Assembly: GCA_902760865.1 (NCBI GenBank)
Contig: CACWID010000002.1
Coordinates: 1-64,000, forward strand
Reading direction: 5' to 3'
Length of the DNA stretch: 64,000 nucleotides
Source of the DNA: an uncultured Bacteroidales bacterium
Lineage (GTDB): Bacteria > Bacteroidota > Bacteroidia > Bacteroidales > Muribaculaceae
This document shows positions 10,844-20,347 of the stretch, piece by piece (the stretch's first letter is position 1; each line of letters opens with the position of its first letter). The translations under genes were made by a program, and so were the position numbers. The notes beneath the pieces were generated by a model. It was not told the DNA's origin. It saw nothing but the letters and a program-made list of their open reading frames with translations, and did not search any database.

Positions 10844-13204
10844 ATGAAAAAAGTCTATTTGACCTTAACCCTTGTGGTCATGGCACTGGCAGCGATGGCC
10901 AAGGATCCGACGCCATGCCCGAGCGACTACTATGTCAACGCCTTGAACCACAGCGACCAGGCATTGCTCACCGCGTTGCACAACATCATCACGAGCCACA
11001 CCAACATCGGCTACGATGGTCTGTGGGACGCCTATGCTGACACCGACACCGACCCTAACGGGTACTACATCGACATGTACAGCACCTACGACAAGTACAC
11101 CTACAGCGACAAGTGCGGCAGCTACAGCAACATCGGCGACTGCATCAACCGCGAGCACAGCATTCCCAAGAGCTGGTGGGGCGGCGGCAAGCAGCCGCAG
11201 TACAGCGACATCTTCAACATCGTGCCCACCGACGGCTATGTCAACAATCAGCGCTCCAACTACCCCTACGGCGTGTGCGAGGGCGGTACCCGCCTGACCA
11301 ACGGCCAGTATGTCGCTAAAGGGCGCAAAGGCACCAGCACGCATGCAGGTTACACAGGAGTCGTGTTCGAGCCCGACGACGAGTACAAGGGCGACTTTGC
11401 CCGAGCCTACTTCTATATGGCGGCCTGTTACAACGACGTCATCAGCAACTGGACACAAGCCAACGGAAGCGTATTCTTTGCGGGTAACAGCTACCCCGTG
11501 TTCACGGCCTATGCCATCGACCTGCTCATGGAGTGGCACCGCCTGGACCCCGTGAGCGATAAAGAGACCACCCGCAACTGCTATGCCCACTCGTGGCAGG
11601 GCAACCGCAACCCCTTCATCGACCATCCCGAACTGGCCGAGCACATCTGGGGCAACATGCAGGGCCAGCCGTGGACGGGCGACGGTACGGTGGTCACCAT
11701 TCCCGTCCTCACCCAACCGGCTAACGGCGAGAACATCAATGTCGGCATGGTAGAACTCGAAGGCACCAGCGTGAGCAAGACCGTCACTGTCAAGGGAGCC
11801 AACCTGACGCAGGAACTGAGCGTGAGCGTGAGCGGTGAGGGCTTCAGCGTCACGCCTGCCAGCTTGAGCGCCGATGCCGTCAACAACGGCACGACGGTCA
11901 TCGTGACCTATAGCGGCGACGCCGAGGCTGCCTCGGGCACAATGACCATCTCCAGCAGCGAAGTGAGCCGCACCTGCAACCTCACGGCACGCAAGCAGCA
12001 ACCGGGCGACGACCCCGTCAACCCCGACGACCCCATCACGCCGACCGGCGAGAGCGTTATCGAGGACTGGGAAGGCTGTGAGAGCGGCGGCTACTGGGTG
12101 AAGGAGGTACAGGGTGCCGCCTTCAGGTGGTACTTCAGCAATGCCGGCATCTTTGCCCAGAGCAACGACCACTGGAACGGCAGTATCGGCTGCCGATTCG
12201 GCAAGACCTCCACTTCCTCCATCGAGATGCTGCAAGATGTCACCGGCACATCAGGCATCTCATTCTATGCCGCCACCTACGGCACGACCGAGGCCGACGC
12301 CACCATCCAGGTGCTCTACAGTACTAACGGCGGCACGACCTGGACCCTGCTCAAGGAATTGGCACTGACCCACACGCTCACTCAATACACCTACGGACTC
12401 AACGTGACCGACAACGTGCGCTTCAAGTTCCAGCAGACCGTCGGTGCACGCGTGAACATCGACGACATCGCCGTCTATGCAGCCCAGCAGCCTGCCGAGC
12501 CGCAGATCTATTTTGAAGGAGCCATCGAGGCGATGACCGCCCAATTCAACGAAGAATCCACCATCAGCGAGGTTACCGTCATCACCGAGGACAACGACCA
12601 GCCCGTGACCGTCACCGTTGACAATAATTTCGAGTTGAGCCTTGACCAGCAGAACTGGTCATCGGCACTGACCCTCGATGCCGGTGGCGAGACCTTCTAC
12701 GTGCGTCTGGCCGATACCAGTGTGGACGGGTACTATGAAGGCACAATCACAGCCACTACAGGCGTAGTGACGGCCTATGCTGACGTGGAAGGCGAGGTTT
12801 ATGCCCAGGAGGTGCCGCCTTCAGTCCGCATCGGCGACGTGAATATGGACGGCAAAGTCAACATCAGCGACGTGACGGCCCTCGTCAACTACCTGCTGAG
12901 CAGCAATGCCGATGGTATCGATTTACTTGCTGCCGACGTCAACCAGGACACCAAGGTCACCATCAGTGACGTGACGGCCCTGATCAACATGCTGCTGACA
13001 GGAGATACAGCCGAGGCCATGTGGAATGCACTGCCCGATGATGGCGGAATCCGCGTGTACAACCCGGCAGCAGAGACCCTCGAAGTCTTTGACCTCGATG
13101 CCAATCTGGTGCTCACCACCGATGCCACGGGCGCCATCAGCCTGCCCAAGGGCATCTACATCGTCACCAGCGACACCCGCTCCCGCAAGGTTGTCGTGAA
13201 GTGA
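10844..13204 (+). CDS. Second secreted endonuclease I-family nuclease, dockerin plus sorting-like tail
   Basis: The protein has 786 residues from the ATG at 10844, which gives the signal peptide MKKVYLTLTLVVMALAAMA; an in-frame ATG 63 bases upstream does not. The nuclease domain is paralogous to the preceding gene: INREHSIPKSWWGG (residues ~101-114), IVPTD and RNPFIDHPELAEHIWG. Ig-like and beta-sandwich modules follow, with an extra domain at ~555-650. A dockerin-like pair comes next (GDVNMDGKVNISDV, DVNQDTKVTISDV). Unlike its neighbour, the protein then continues into ~60 residues (GIRVYNPAAETLEVFDLDA to KGIYIVTSDTRSRKVVVK) that resemble a T9SS type A sorting domain. Confidence 0.9.
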   Translation: MKKVYLTLTLVVMALAAMAKDPTPCPSDYYVNALNHSDQALLTALHNIITSHTNIGYDGLWDAYADTDTDPNGYYIDMYSTYDKYTYSDKCGSYSNIGDCINREHSIPKSWWGGGKQPQYSDIFNIVPTDGYVNNQRSNYPYGVCEGGTRLTNGQYVAKGRKGTSTHAGYTGVVFEPDDEYKGDFARAYFYMAACYNDVISNWTQANGSVFFAGNSYPVFTAYAIDLLMEWHRLDPVSDKETTRNCYAHSWQGNRNPFIDHPELAEHIWGNMQGQPWTGDGTVVTIPVLTQPANGENINVGMVELEGTSVSKTVTVKGANLTQELSVSVSGEGFSVTPASLSADAVNNGTTVIVTYSGDAEAASGTMTISSSEVSRTCNLTARKQQPGDDPVNPDDPITPTGESVIEDWEGCESGGYWVKEVQGAAFRWYFSNAGIFAQSNDHWNGSIGCRFGKTSTSSIEMLQDVTGTSGISFYAATYGTTEADATIQVLYSTNGGTTWTLLKELALTHTLTQYTYGLNVTDNVRFKFQQTVGARVNIDDIAVYAAQQPAEPQIYFEGAIEAMTAQFNEESTISEVTVITEDNDQPVTVTVDNNFELSLDQQNWSSALTLDAGGETFYVRLADTSVDGYYEGTITATTGVVTAYADVEGEVYAQEVPPSVRIGDVNMDGKVNISDVTALVNYLLSSNADGIDLLAADVNQDTKVTISDVTALINMLLTGDTAEAMWNALPDDGGIRVYNPAAETLEVFDLDANLVLTTDATGAISLPKGIYIVTSDTRSRKVVVK

Positions 13205-13224
13205 CACCATCTCATCACTCTTAT

Positions 13225-13267
13225 AAACAAGCAGGACTGCCACTTGACGTGGCAGTCCTACTTGTTT
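13225..13267. terminator. Bidirectional terminator between convergent genes
   Basis: AAACAAG, one mismatch, AGGACTGCCAC pairs with GTGGCAGTCCT, one mismatch, CTTGTTT around a 5-base loop. It sits between the plus-strand nuclease gene (stop 13204) and minus-strand rpiB (stop 13289) and can serve both. Confidence 0.85.
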
Positions 13268-13288
13268 AAACGATTTATTATCAATGAT

Positions 13289-13747
13289 TTACTTGAAGGG
13301 GATCTTGTCGATGCGGCGCTGGTGGCGACCTCCCTCAAAGGGCGTCGACAGGAAGGCGGCGACCATCATGATGGCCTCCTCGTCGGTTACGAAGCGGCCC
13401 GGCATAGCGATGACATTGGCATCGTTGTGCTGACGGGCCAGACGTGCCACCGCCAGGCGCCAGCACAGGGCCGAGCGGATGCCCTGGTGCTTGTTCAGCG
13501 TGATGTTGATGCCCTCGCCGCTGCCACACACGGCGATGCCGGGATAGCATTCGCCCTGCTCGACCGCTGTGGCGCACAAGTGGGCAAAATCAGGATAGTC
13601 ACAGCTCTCCTCGCTGTGGGTACCGAAGTCCTTATAGGCAATACCCTCAGCTTCAAGCCATTGCTTAATAGCCTCCTTGACGGGATATCCGGCATGGTCG
13701 CTGCACAGGGCCACGGGAATGCCCGGTTTCAATATTGATTTTTCCAT
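13289..13747 (-). CDS. rpiB: Ribose-5-phosphate isomerase B
   Basis: The enzyme interconverts ribose 5-phosphate and ribulose 5-phosphate in the non-oxidative pentose phosphate pathway. The protein has 152 residues from the ATG at 13747, the usual RpiB length; the longer in-frame start would lie inside the upstream terminator. Family signatures are SDHAG near the N-terminus, AVCGSGEGINI for phosphate binding, the catalytic Cys in RSALCW, and RQHNDANVIAMPGR. It lies 48 bases downstream of valS, but an intrinsic terminator separates the two, so expression must come from read-through or a nearby start. Confidence 0.95.
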   Translation of the reverse strand: MEKSILKPGIPVALCSDHAGYPVKEAIKQWLEAEGIAYKDFGTHSEESCDYPDFAHLCATAVEQGECYPGIAVCGSGEGINITLNKHQGIRSALCWRLAVARLARQHNDANVIAMPGRFVTDEEAIMMVAAFLSTPFEGGRHQRRIDKIPFK

Positions 13748-13760
13748 ATTATACTTTTTA

Positions 13761-13785
13761 AAAAAAGGCCGTGGCAGAGCCACGG
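13761..13785 (-). terminator. Intrinsic terminator of valS
   Basis: On the minus strand a 7-bp stem (CCGTGGC/GCCACGG, 13769-13785) is followed by a run of T (complement of 13761-13766). It starts about 10 bases after the valS stop and ends only 13 bases before the rpiB start codon. Confidence 0.85.
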
Positions 13786-13795
13786 CACAGGGAAC

Positions 13796-16510
13796 TTATT
13801 TCTTCAAGGCCTTGAGTGCCTGCTCCATCGTAGCGATTTTGCTCTCGGCATCGGCCTTCTTCTTCCGTTCACCAGCAACGACAGCCTCAGGGGCATTGGC
13901 GACGAAGCGCTCGTTGCTCAGCTTCTTCTCCACGCTGGCCAGGAAGCCACGGGTATATTCCAGATCGGCTTCCAGCTTCTTGATTTCCTCCTCCACATTG
14001 ATGCTGCCGGCCACGGGCACAGCAAACTCGGCGGTGCCGACCATGAAGGCGGCAGCGGTGGAATCCTTCTCGGTCACGGCCTCGACCTTGTCGAGTCCGG
14101 CGAGCTTGATGATGATGGCCTCGAAGGGATTGTTCAAGCCACCGACAGCCAGGAGCGTCAGCTGCTCCTTGTTGGGCAGGTTCTTCTGCTTGCGGACGTT
14201 GCGGACGCCACCCACGATTTCCTTGACATCTGCCATGGCCTTGAGCAACGCCTGATCGGCCTGCTCGGGCTCGGGGATGCGGGCATACATGATGCTCTCA
14301 CCGTCCTTACGCTCGGCCAGATGCTGCCACAGCTCCTCGGTGATGAAAGGCATGAACGGATGCAGCAGACGCAGCAGCACGTCGAAGAACTCGAGCGTGG
14401 CAGCCATCGTGGCACGGTCCATCGGCTGGCCGAAGGCGGGCTTCACGGCCTCGAGATACCAAGCCGAGAACTCCTCCCAGAACAGGCGATAGAGCACCAT
14501 CATGGCGTCGCTCAGGCGGAACTTGCTGAAGTGATCCTTGACGGTTGCCAAGGCATCGTTGAGCTGGTGGCGGAACCACTCTACAGCCTGGCGGCTGGCC
14601 TCGGGCTGCTCGACGTCGGCTACCTCCCAACCCTTGACGAGACGGAAGGCGTTCCAGATCTTGTTGTTGAAGTTGCGGCCCTGCTCACACAACGCATCAT
14701 CATAGAGGATGTCGTTGCCGGCGGGAGCGGCAAGCATCAGACCCATGCGGACACCGTCGGCACCGAACTTCTCGATGAGGCCCAGCGGATCGGGCGAGTT
14801 GCCCAGCGACTTGGACATCTTGCGACCCAACTTGTCGCGCACGACGCCCGTGAAATAGACATTGCGGAAAGGCATGTCGCCCATGTACTCATAACCCGAC
14901 ATGATCATGCGAGCCACCCAGAAGAAGATGATATCAGGAGCGGTCACCAGGTCGTTGGTGGGATAGTAGTACTTGATTTCCTCGTTGCCGGGGTTGTTGA
15001 TACCGTCAAACAGCGAGATGGGCCACAGCCACGAGCTGAACCACGTGTCGAGGGCGTCCTCGTCGTGGCGCAGCTGGCTGGCCTCGATGTTCTCGTAGCC
15101 AGGGATTTTGCGGGCCTTCTCAAGGGCCTCTTCCTCGTTCATGGCTACTACATAAACCTCCTTCTCCTCGTCATCGGTGGGCAAGAAGTAGGCAGGAATG
15201 CGATGGCCCCACCACAGCTGACGCGAGATGCACCAGTCCTGGATGTCCTCGAGCCATGCCTTGTAGGTGTTCTTGTATTTGGGAGGATAGAACTTGAGTT
15301 CGTCGTTCATCACGCAAGGCAGGGCGATGTCAGCAAAGTGCCTCATCTTCAGGAACCACTGCATGCACAGGCGCGGCTCGACAGCGGTGTCGCTGTTGCG
15401 CTCGCTGTAGCCCACCTTGTTGTCATAGTCCTCAATCTTCTCGACCAAGCCGGCTGCCTGCAGGTCAACAACGATCTGCTTGCGGCAGGCCATGCGGTCC
15501 ATGCCGACGTAGAGCGGCGACTGCTCGCTGATGGTGGCATCGGCGTTGAAGATGTCAATGGTCTCCAGGTTGTGCGTCTTGCCCAGGACGTAGTCGTTGG
15601 GATCATGGGCGGGAGTCACCTTCAAGCAACCCGTACCGAACTCGATCTCTACATAGCGGTCCTCAATGACGTTGATCACGCGGCCAACCAGGGGCACGAT
15701 GACCTTGCGGCCCTTGAGCCACTGGTTCTTAGGATCCTTGGGGTTGATGCACATGGCGGTATCGCCCATGATGGTCTCGGGGCGGGTGGTGGCAACGACG
15801 GCATAGTAGCCCTTCTCATCCTTGTGGATGATGTTGCCCTCGGCACGCAGCTGCTCCTCGTTCTCGAGCGTCTGCAGCCCGTCAACATAGTACTTGAGGT
15901 AATACAGGTGGCTCTTCTCCTCGTGGTAGATTACCTCCTCGTTGCTCAGTGCGGTCTGGGCCTTGGGGTCCCAGTTCACCATGCGCAGGCCACGGTAGAT
16001 GTAACCCTTGTCATAGAGGTCCACGAAGACCTTCAGCACGCTCTTGCTGCGCGTCTCGTCCATCGTGAAGGCCGTGCGGCTCCAGTCACAGGAGGCACCC
16101 AGCTTGCGCAACTGCTGCAGGATGATGCCGCCGTGCTCGTGCGTCCAGTCCCAAGCATGCTTGAGGAACTCGTCGCGCGTGAGGTCACGCTTGCGGATAC
16201 CCTGCTCGGCCAGGCGCTTCACCACCTTGGCCTCGGTAGCGATGGATGCATGGTCGGTACCGGGCACCCACAGGGCGTTCTTGCCCTCCATGCGCGCGCG
16301 GCGGATGAGGATGTCCTGGATGGTGTTGTTGAGCATGTGGCCCATGTGCAGCACACCCGTCACATTGGGGGGCGGGATGACGATGCAATAGGGTTCACGC
16401 TCATCGGGCACGCTCTTGAACAGGTCGTGCGATTCCCAATACTTATACCACTTGTCCTCGACCTCTTTAGGGTCGTATTTCGTAGCCAGTGTATTCTCTT
16501 TCTCGCTCAT
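13796..16510 (-). CDS. valS: Valyl-tRNA synthetase
   Basis: This class I aminoacyl-tRNA synthetase charges tRNA-Val in the cytoplasm. The protein has 904 residues, typical for bacterial ValS. The N-terminus [21 protein letters not shown] is family-like. The HIGH motif appears as VLHMGHMLN (about residue 54 on) and the KMSKS motif as [17 protein letters not shown]. An editing (CP1) domain lies between them. The C-terminal ~70 residues ([17 protein letters not shown] onward) form the ValS coiled-coil arm that binds tRNA. A terminator follows the stop codon. Confidence 0.98.
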   Translation of the reverse strand: MSEKENTLATKYDPKEVEDKWYKYWESHDLFKSVPDEREPYCIVIPPPNVTGVLHMGHMLNNTIQDILIRRARMEGKNALWVPGTDHASIATEAKVVKRLAEQGIRKRDLTRDEFLKHAWDWTHEHGGIILQQLRKLGASCDWSRTAFTMDETRSKSVLKVFVDLYDKGYIYRGLRMVNWDPKAQTALSNEEVIYHEEKSHLYYLKYYVDGLQTLENEEQLRAEGNIIHKDEKGYYAVVATTRPETIMGDTAMCINPKDPKNQWLKGRKVIVPLVGRVINVIEDRYVEIEFGTGCLKVTPAHDPNDYVLGKTHNLETIDIFNADATISEQSPLYVGMDRMACRKQIVVDLQAAGLVEKIEDYDNKVGYSERNSDTAVEPRLCMQWFLKMRHFADIALPCVMNDELKFYPPKYKNTYKAWLEDIQDWCISRQLWWGHRIPAYFLPTDDEEKEVYVVAMNEEEALEKARKIPGYENIEASQLRHDEDALDTWFSSWLWPISLFDGINNPGNEEIKYYYPTNDLVTAPDIIFFWVARMIMSGYEYMGDMPFRNVYFTGVVRDKLGRKMSKSLGNSPDPLGLIEKFGADGVRMGLMLAAPAGNDILYDDALCEQGRNFNNKIWNAFRLVKGWEVADVEQPEASRQAVEWFRHQLNDALATVKDHFSKFRLSDAMMVLYRLFWEEFSAWYLEAVKPAFGQPMDRATMAATLEFFDVLLRLLHPFMPFITEELWQHLAERKDGESIMYARIPEPEQADQALLKAMADVKEIVGGVRNVRKQKNLPNKEQLTLLAVGGLNNPFEAIIIKLAGLDKVEAVTEKDSTAAAFMVGTAEFAVPVAGSINVEEEIKKLEADLEYTRGFLASVEKKLSNERFVANAPEAVVAGERKKKADAESKIATMEQALKALKK

Positions 16511-16579
16511 TGTTTTTGGTTATAAACCGCCAAACCGCCAAACTGCGCGGCGGTTTTTAGTCGTTAGCATACAAGGAAA

Positions 16580-16612
16580 GCGGCTGAATTGCCTGAGGAA
16601 CAATTCAGCCGC
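16580..16612 (-). terminator. Terminator of the hypothetical exported-protein gene
   Basis: A 12-bp perfect stem (GCGGCTGAATTG/CAATTCAGCCGC) with a 9-base loop lies 34 bases past the stop at 16646. The following T-run on the minus strand is weak. Confidence 0.65.
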
Positions 16613-16645
16613 GTGCATTTGATTAAAGTGATATTGGAATGGTTT

Positions 16646-17554
16646 TTACTCTTCTAAGCCATATTGAAATGAAAAGCGCTTGGTTTCGGGCACATATTCA
16701 TTATCGATGAACAACACTTTCCAGGGGCGGATGTTCATCAGCGCCGCTTTGACATCCTGTGACAACCTGTCTTTCAGCTCATCATTGCCGCCCTTAAGAT
16801 AGATTTTCACTCTGCAATCCAGCAGATTTCCCAAGGAGTCCACCTGAATGTCGGCTATATCGACCACGAATCCTTTTATTTCATCCAGCTCTGGATAATT
16901 CTCGACTGGAATGGGTATCAGCTGACGTATCTTTTCACGGGATTCCGAATCTTGCTTTCTGTGCTTGTAATTGAATTCCTCAATCGAGAAGCCATTAACT
17001 GCAATCCTGTTGTGGTAGGAAACGCAGTCGGTCACTCGTCCCTGATTGATGGTGAAGTGCTGTTCGTGTTCAAGCTTGCGCAGATACCCCTGATGTACGT
17101 ATTTGACCGCATGGCCTCTTGCGACTCTTACTTCACCGGTTATCCATGACGCCAGGATTTCGCCATTGGCATAGTAGTCATGGAAGACCTCGAGCATATC
17201 ATCGGCAGGGACAAACGGGGGTATTTCTTTACCATCCTTATTCTTCGCCGGGAATATCGAGGTTGCCATAACTGAAGAATCGAAGTCAAAGCCAACCCGG
17301 ATGCTGTCCAGGTAAAGTTGCCCGTCACGGATACTCCAATACCCGGTATAGCCTTGCCAATTGCCGGAACTAATCCTTCGTTCTTTGGGCAAGACATCCA
17401 GTAAGTGATGGAAAAGGGCAGAGTCTCTCTCTATCGGTTGCCCCATCAAGGTCCACTTCTCGCCATCAATATAGATGACGTCGCCCTGATAAGCCGAAGC
17501 CAATGAACTGACGGCAATACCCAACACAAATATACATAAAATAAAACGTTTCAT
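16646..17554 (-). CDS. Hypothetical exported protein
   Basis: I do not recognise the family. The protein has 302 residues with a clear signal peptide (MKRFILCIFVLGIAVSSLASA). The mature part contains phrases such as GEKWTLMGQPIERDS and GNWQGYTGYWSIRDGQLYLDSI, where a sentence-like beta-rich core reports an input object. The C-terminal ~100 residues (EIKGFVVDIADIQVDSLGNLLDCRVKIYL, then ALMNIRPWKVLFIDNEYVP) resemble the periplasmic C-terminal domain of TonB-like or energy-transducer proteins in pattern only. No transmembrane anchor or Pro-rich linker is present. It is a single-gene unit with its own promoter box and terminator. Confidence 0.7.
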   Translation of the reverse strand: MKRFILCIFVLGIAVSSLASAYQGDVIYIDGEKWTLMGQPIERDSALFHHLLDVLPKERRISSGNWQGYTGYWSIRDGQLYLDSIRVGFDFDSSVMATSIFPAKNKDGKEIPPFVPADDMLEVFHDYYANGEILASWITGEVRVARGHAVKYVHQGYLRKLEHEQHFTINQGRVTDCVSYHNRIAVNGFSIEEFNYKHRKQDSESREKIRQLIPIPVENYPELDEIKGFVVDIADIQVDSLGNLLDCRVKIYLKGGNDELKDRLSQDVKAALMNIRPWKVLFIDNEYVPETKRFSFQYGLEE

Positions 17555-17583
17555 AACGCCAAAGTTTTATTGATTTGTCTGCT

Positions 17584-17592
17584 GCAAAATTA
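17584..17592 (-). promoter_or_regulatory. Candidate -7 promoter box
   Basis: On the minus strand 17592-17584 reads TAATTTTGC, matching TAnnTTTG, about 30 bases upstream of the start at 17554. No clear -33 element is seen. Confidence 0.5.
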
Positions 17593-17773
17593 GAACAAAA
17601 AAACGAAAAACGGCCAGCATTTAAAGGTCATTCTTCATTTGATAATATATTGATTTTCAGTTACTTAAAAAACAAAAAGGTCATTTTGAGGTCATTCGAT
17701 TTTCGGCGACAATTCTTAGAGGGCAAAAAGCGTTGATTTCATCAATTTTGACATCGCGCAATGACCAAAAACG

Positions 17774-17814
17774 ACAACTGAAAACTGACAACTGAAAACT
17801 GACAACTGAAAACT
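17774..17814. repeat. 14-base tandem repeat, nearly three units
   Basis: The unit ACAACTGAAAACTG is repeated almost three times just upstream of the marC promoter box. The same unit type lies at 8878-8910. The remainder of the 17555-17853 gap is A/T-rich and holds only the two promoter boxes. Confidence 0.8.
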
Positions 17815-17820
17815 ATTTCG

Positions 17821-17829
17821 TACCTTTGC
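17821..17829 (+). promoter_or_regulatory. Candidate -7 promoter box for the marC-family gene
   Basis: TACCTTTGC matches TAnnTTTG and lies 24 bases before the ATG at 17854. The -33 region would fall inside the 14-base tandem repeat, which has no TTTG. Confidence 0.55.
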
Positions 17830-17853
17830 AACGCAAAATAAAACCGCCAAATT

Positions 17854-18432
17854 ATGGGAACGATTAATTTTACGCAGATTCTGAGTGCAACGCTGGTATT
17901 GCTGAGTATTATCGACATCGTGGGCTCGATACCCATTATCCTGCAGTTGAGGGATAAGGGGCGGCATGTTGACGCCACCAAGGCCACCCTCTACTCCACC
18001 CTGCTGATGGTGGGCTTCTACTATGGCGGCCACTGGTTGCTGCGCATCTTCAACTGCGATATCCACTCGTTTGCCACGGCGGGCGGTTTCCTGATGTTCC
18101 TGATGGCACTGGAGATGATCCTTGACGTGGAAATCTTCAAGAACAACACGCCCAACAAGGGGGCGACGATGGTACCGATGGTGTTCCCGCTGATTGCGGG
18201 CGCGGGCGTGCTGACGACGCTCATCTCGCTCAAGGCGATGTACGACGACATCAACATCTTTATCGGGCTGGCCATCAACATGATATGGGTGTTCTTGGTC
18301 ATCAAGAGCACCGGCAAGATCCAGAAACTGCTGGGCGAGGGCGGCATGATGTTCTCGCGCAAGTTCTTCGGCATCATCCTGCTGGCGATGAGCGTGAAGA
18401 TGATGACGGAGAACATTGCTCATTTGTTCTAG
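17854..18432 (+). CDS. MarC-family integral membrane protein
   Basis: The protein has 192 residues, mostly hydrophobic, with about six predicted membrane helices. The N-terminal pattern ATLVLLSIIDIVGSIPIIL and the middle GGFLMFLMALEMILD are typical of the MarC / UPF0056 family, as is VFPLIAGAGVLTTLISL. The family's biochemical function is not settled; early links to multiple antibiotic resistance were not upheld. It is transcribed alone, with a promoter box just upstream and hairpins at its end. Confidence 0.88.
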   Translation: MGTINFTQILSATLVLLSIIDIVGSIPIILQLRDKGRHVDATKATLYSTLLMVGFYYGGHWLLRIFNCDIHSFATAGGFLMFLMALEMILDVEIFKNNTPNKGATMVPMVFPLIAGAGVLTTLISLKAMYDDINIFIGLAINMIWVFLVIKSTGKIQKLLGEGGMMFSRKFFGIILLAMSVKMMTENIAHLF

Positions 18433-18447
18433 CAAATGAGCAATGTT
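18412..18447 (+). terminator. Hairpin overlapping the marC stop codon
   Basis: AACATTGCTCATTTG pairs perfectly with CAAATGAGCAATGTT around a short loop that contains the stop codon TAG. The following bases are not T-rich, so it may protect the mRNA 3' end rather than terminate. Confidence 0.6.
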
Positions 18448-18488
18448 GATTAGAGATTAGTGATTAGAGATTAGTGAACAATACAAGT

Positions 18489-18520
18489 CGACAGCCGTCC
18501 CGTGAGTGGGGCGGCTGTCG
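18489..18520. terminator. Bidirectional terminator between convergent genes
   Basis: CGACAGCCG and CGGCTGTCG flank a short CCC/GGG-containing tip. The hairpin lies between the marC-family gene (+) and the glycosidase-like gene ending at 18549 (-). Confidence 0.7.
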
Positions 18521-18548
18521 TCTTGGTTGGGATATGAGAGGGAGTGGG

Positions 18549-20060
18549 TTATTTCCAGGCGGGGTCGCTCTCGTTCCAGCAGCGGTCGAGGGCGGTGACG
18601 GCATATTGCCAGTTGCCCTTGCCGTTGTCGGGCAGTACGTAGGTGGTCTCGCCGGTGATGGCGAGGATATTCGCCGCATTGTCAAGGTGACCTTTCTTGC
18701 CCTTGGGGAAGCGGTAGATGACGTAGCGGACGACCTGCTGCATCGGGTCATCGGTGCCGTGAGCGCGCCACACGAGGCACTTCTTGCCATTTACCTTCTT
18801 GATGTTGAGATCCTGTACACGGTGAGGCTTCTCGTTATCAATCCAGGTGTAGGCGGGGATAAGGGCGGGCCAGGAGGTCTGGTTGTTCTCCAGCGAGTCG
18901 AGCACGCCCTTGAAATTGCCGGTAATGCTGTAGCCGGGCCACCAGGTCACGCCGTGAACATCGTCCATCGCACGCTGCAGGCGCAGCTTGTGGTCGAGCT
19001 GGGTAGGATTGGCGGGGTCGCCGCCCTCGTCGGCGATGTCCTGATGGGACATCACGTTGTTGACGGCCTGGCCGTAGTACATGTGGCGGCCGTTGGCATG
19101 GGCGTTCCACCAGTGCATGAGCACGAGGTCACTGGCCAATTTGTGCTCCAGTTCCCAATAGAGCTGGGGCACCATGTAGTCCACCCACCCCTCGGTAGTC
19201 CACTTGAGGCAGTCGGCATAGAGCGCGTCGTAGCACTGCAGGCCGTTGGTCTCGCTGCCGTCGGGGTCACTGGCCTTGTTACGCCAGATGCCGAACGGGC
19301 TGATGCCGAAGCGCACCCAGGGCTTTACTTCCTGGATGGTGTTGTGCAGCTGCTCGATGAGCAGATCGACATTGTGGCGGCGCCAGTCATTCTTGTCCCA
19401 GCCGATACCGTACATGTCATAGGAAGCCGTGTCGGGGAACTCGGCCTCCTTGACGGGATAGGGATAGAAGTAGTCGTCCATGTGGAGGGCGTCGATGTCA
19501 TAGCGCTTGAGGATGTCCCTGACCACCGTGTCGATGAAGTCGCGGCTCTCAGGCAGGCCCGGGTCGAAATACAGTTTGCCGTCGGCATACTTGAGGAACC
19601 ACTCGGGATGCTCGTAGTAGATGTGGCCCGGGGCGGGCTGGTCCTCCTCGCTGCTGGTCACGCGGTAAGGATTAATCCAGGCATGCAACTCCATGCCGCG
19701 CTTGTGCGACTCATCGATCATGAACTGCAAGGGGTCCCACACGGGATTGGGCGCCTTGCCCGGCTCGCCCGTGAGCCATCGAGTCCAAGGCTCCAGATCG
19801 CTCTTGTAGGCGGCATCGGCCTGCGGACGTATCTGCCAGATGATGGCGTTGCAGTTGGCGCGCTGCAGCAGGTCCAACTGCTTGATGAGGTACTGGCGCG
19901 TCTGCTCGGGCGTCATCTCGGCATACTGTTTCTGCCCGATGATGTGCATCCACGCGCCGCGGAACTCATGCTTGGGCAGACGTGATGAAGCATATTCCTG
20001 AGCGGTGACACAGCTTGCCAGCATCACGACCAGCAATGACAAGAGTAGTAAGCGTTTCAT
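18549..20060 (-). CDS. Glycoside hydrolase family 10-like (GHL10/DUF187) lipoprotein
   Basis: The protein has 503 residues from the ATG at 20060, preferred over 20072 because it gives a lipoprotein signal (MKRLLLLSLLVVMLASC, with a lipobox LASC). The body matches the GHL10 family: EFRGAWMHIIGQKQY, then CNAIIWQIRPQADAAYKS, ELHAWINPYRV, and the acidic DIDALHMDDYFYPYP block expected to hold catalytic residues. PSIAGLGISPFG-type text appears as VRFGISPFGIWRN. The C-terminus carries a beta-rich domain (KCLVWRAHGTDDPMQQVVRYVIYRF). Such proteins are thought to hydrolyse cell-wall or polysaccharide glycosidic bonds at the cell surface. Confidence 0.87.
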   Translation of the reverse strand: MKRLLLLSLLVVMLASCVTAQEYASSRLPKHEFRGAWMHIIGQKQYAEMTPEQTRQYLIKQLDLLQRANCNAIIWQIRPQADAAYKSDLEPWTRWLTGEPGKAPNPVWDPLQFMIDESHKRGMELHAWINPYRVTSSEEDQPAPGHIYYEHPEWFLKYADGKLYFDPGLPESRDFIDTVVRDILKRYDIDALHMDDYFYPYPVKEAEFPDTASYDMYGIGWDKNDWRRHNVDLLIEQLHNTIQEVKPWVRFGISPFGIWRNKASDPDGSETNGLQCYDALYADCLKWTTEGWVDYMVPQLYWELEHKLASDLVLMHWWNAHANGRHMYYGQAVNNVMSHQDIADEGGDPANPTQLDHKLRLQRAMDDVHGVTWWPGYSITGNFKGVLDSLENNQTSWPALIPAYTWIDNEKPHRVQDLNIKKVNGKKCLVWRAHGTDDPMQQVVRYVIYRFPKGKKGHLDNAANILAITGETTYVLPDNGKGNWQYAVTALDRCWNESDPAWK

Positions 20061-20211
20061 ATATACTATCATTGATTAAATAAAGAGAGTTCGATGAAAA
20101 TAAGTTACTGATAATCAATTCCTCCCCTAAAATAGGAAAGGTGGCGCCTAGCGCCGGAGGAGTATGATTTACCATCAAAGCACTTTCTCTTGGGGTATCA
20201 ACGCCCCCCAG

Positions 20212-20233
20212 CCCCCTCTAATCTTAGAGGGGG
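20212..20233. repeat. Perfect hairpin within the 20061-20347 intergenic region
   Basis: CCCCCTCTAA and TTAGAGGGGG form a 10-bp stem with a 2-base loop, set in a G/C-rich context (CCCCCCAGCCCC...). The same gap contains GGTGGCGCCTAGCGCCGG near 20142 and repeated AAGGTCCTTAAGG/ACTTTAAGGAC words near 20288-20324. These are intergenic palindromes with no gene. They could end the transcript of the lipoprotein gene that stops at 20348, but no T-run follows. Confidence 0.6.
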
Positions 20234-20347
20234 AGTTACTAACGCACTGATTGACAATTAATAACTCCGCCGAACACACGTTAAATAAAGGTCCTTAAGG
20301 TCATTAGGGACTTTAAGGACTTTAGAGATTTCAAATTATTCCAAGGG

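Noticed and set aside
14321-16525. A 734-codon open frame on the plus strand opposite valS
   Set aside because: It lies exactly opposite a clearly identified valyl-tRNA synthetase with HIGH and KMSKS motifs. Long antisense frames are expected from G/C-rich codon bias, and the translated text resembles no family.
16525-16560. Repeated AACCGCC words and a GGCGGTTTTT end near the valS start
   Set aside because: They could form a hairpin with a T-run on the plus strand, but no plus-strand gene ends there, so I do not call a terminator.
17716-18435. Minus-strand 239-codon frame opposite the marC-family gene
   Set aside because: Its C-terminal part is a translation of the 14-base tandem repeat and its body is antisense to a membrane protein. 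There is no independent support.
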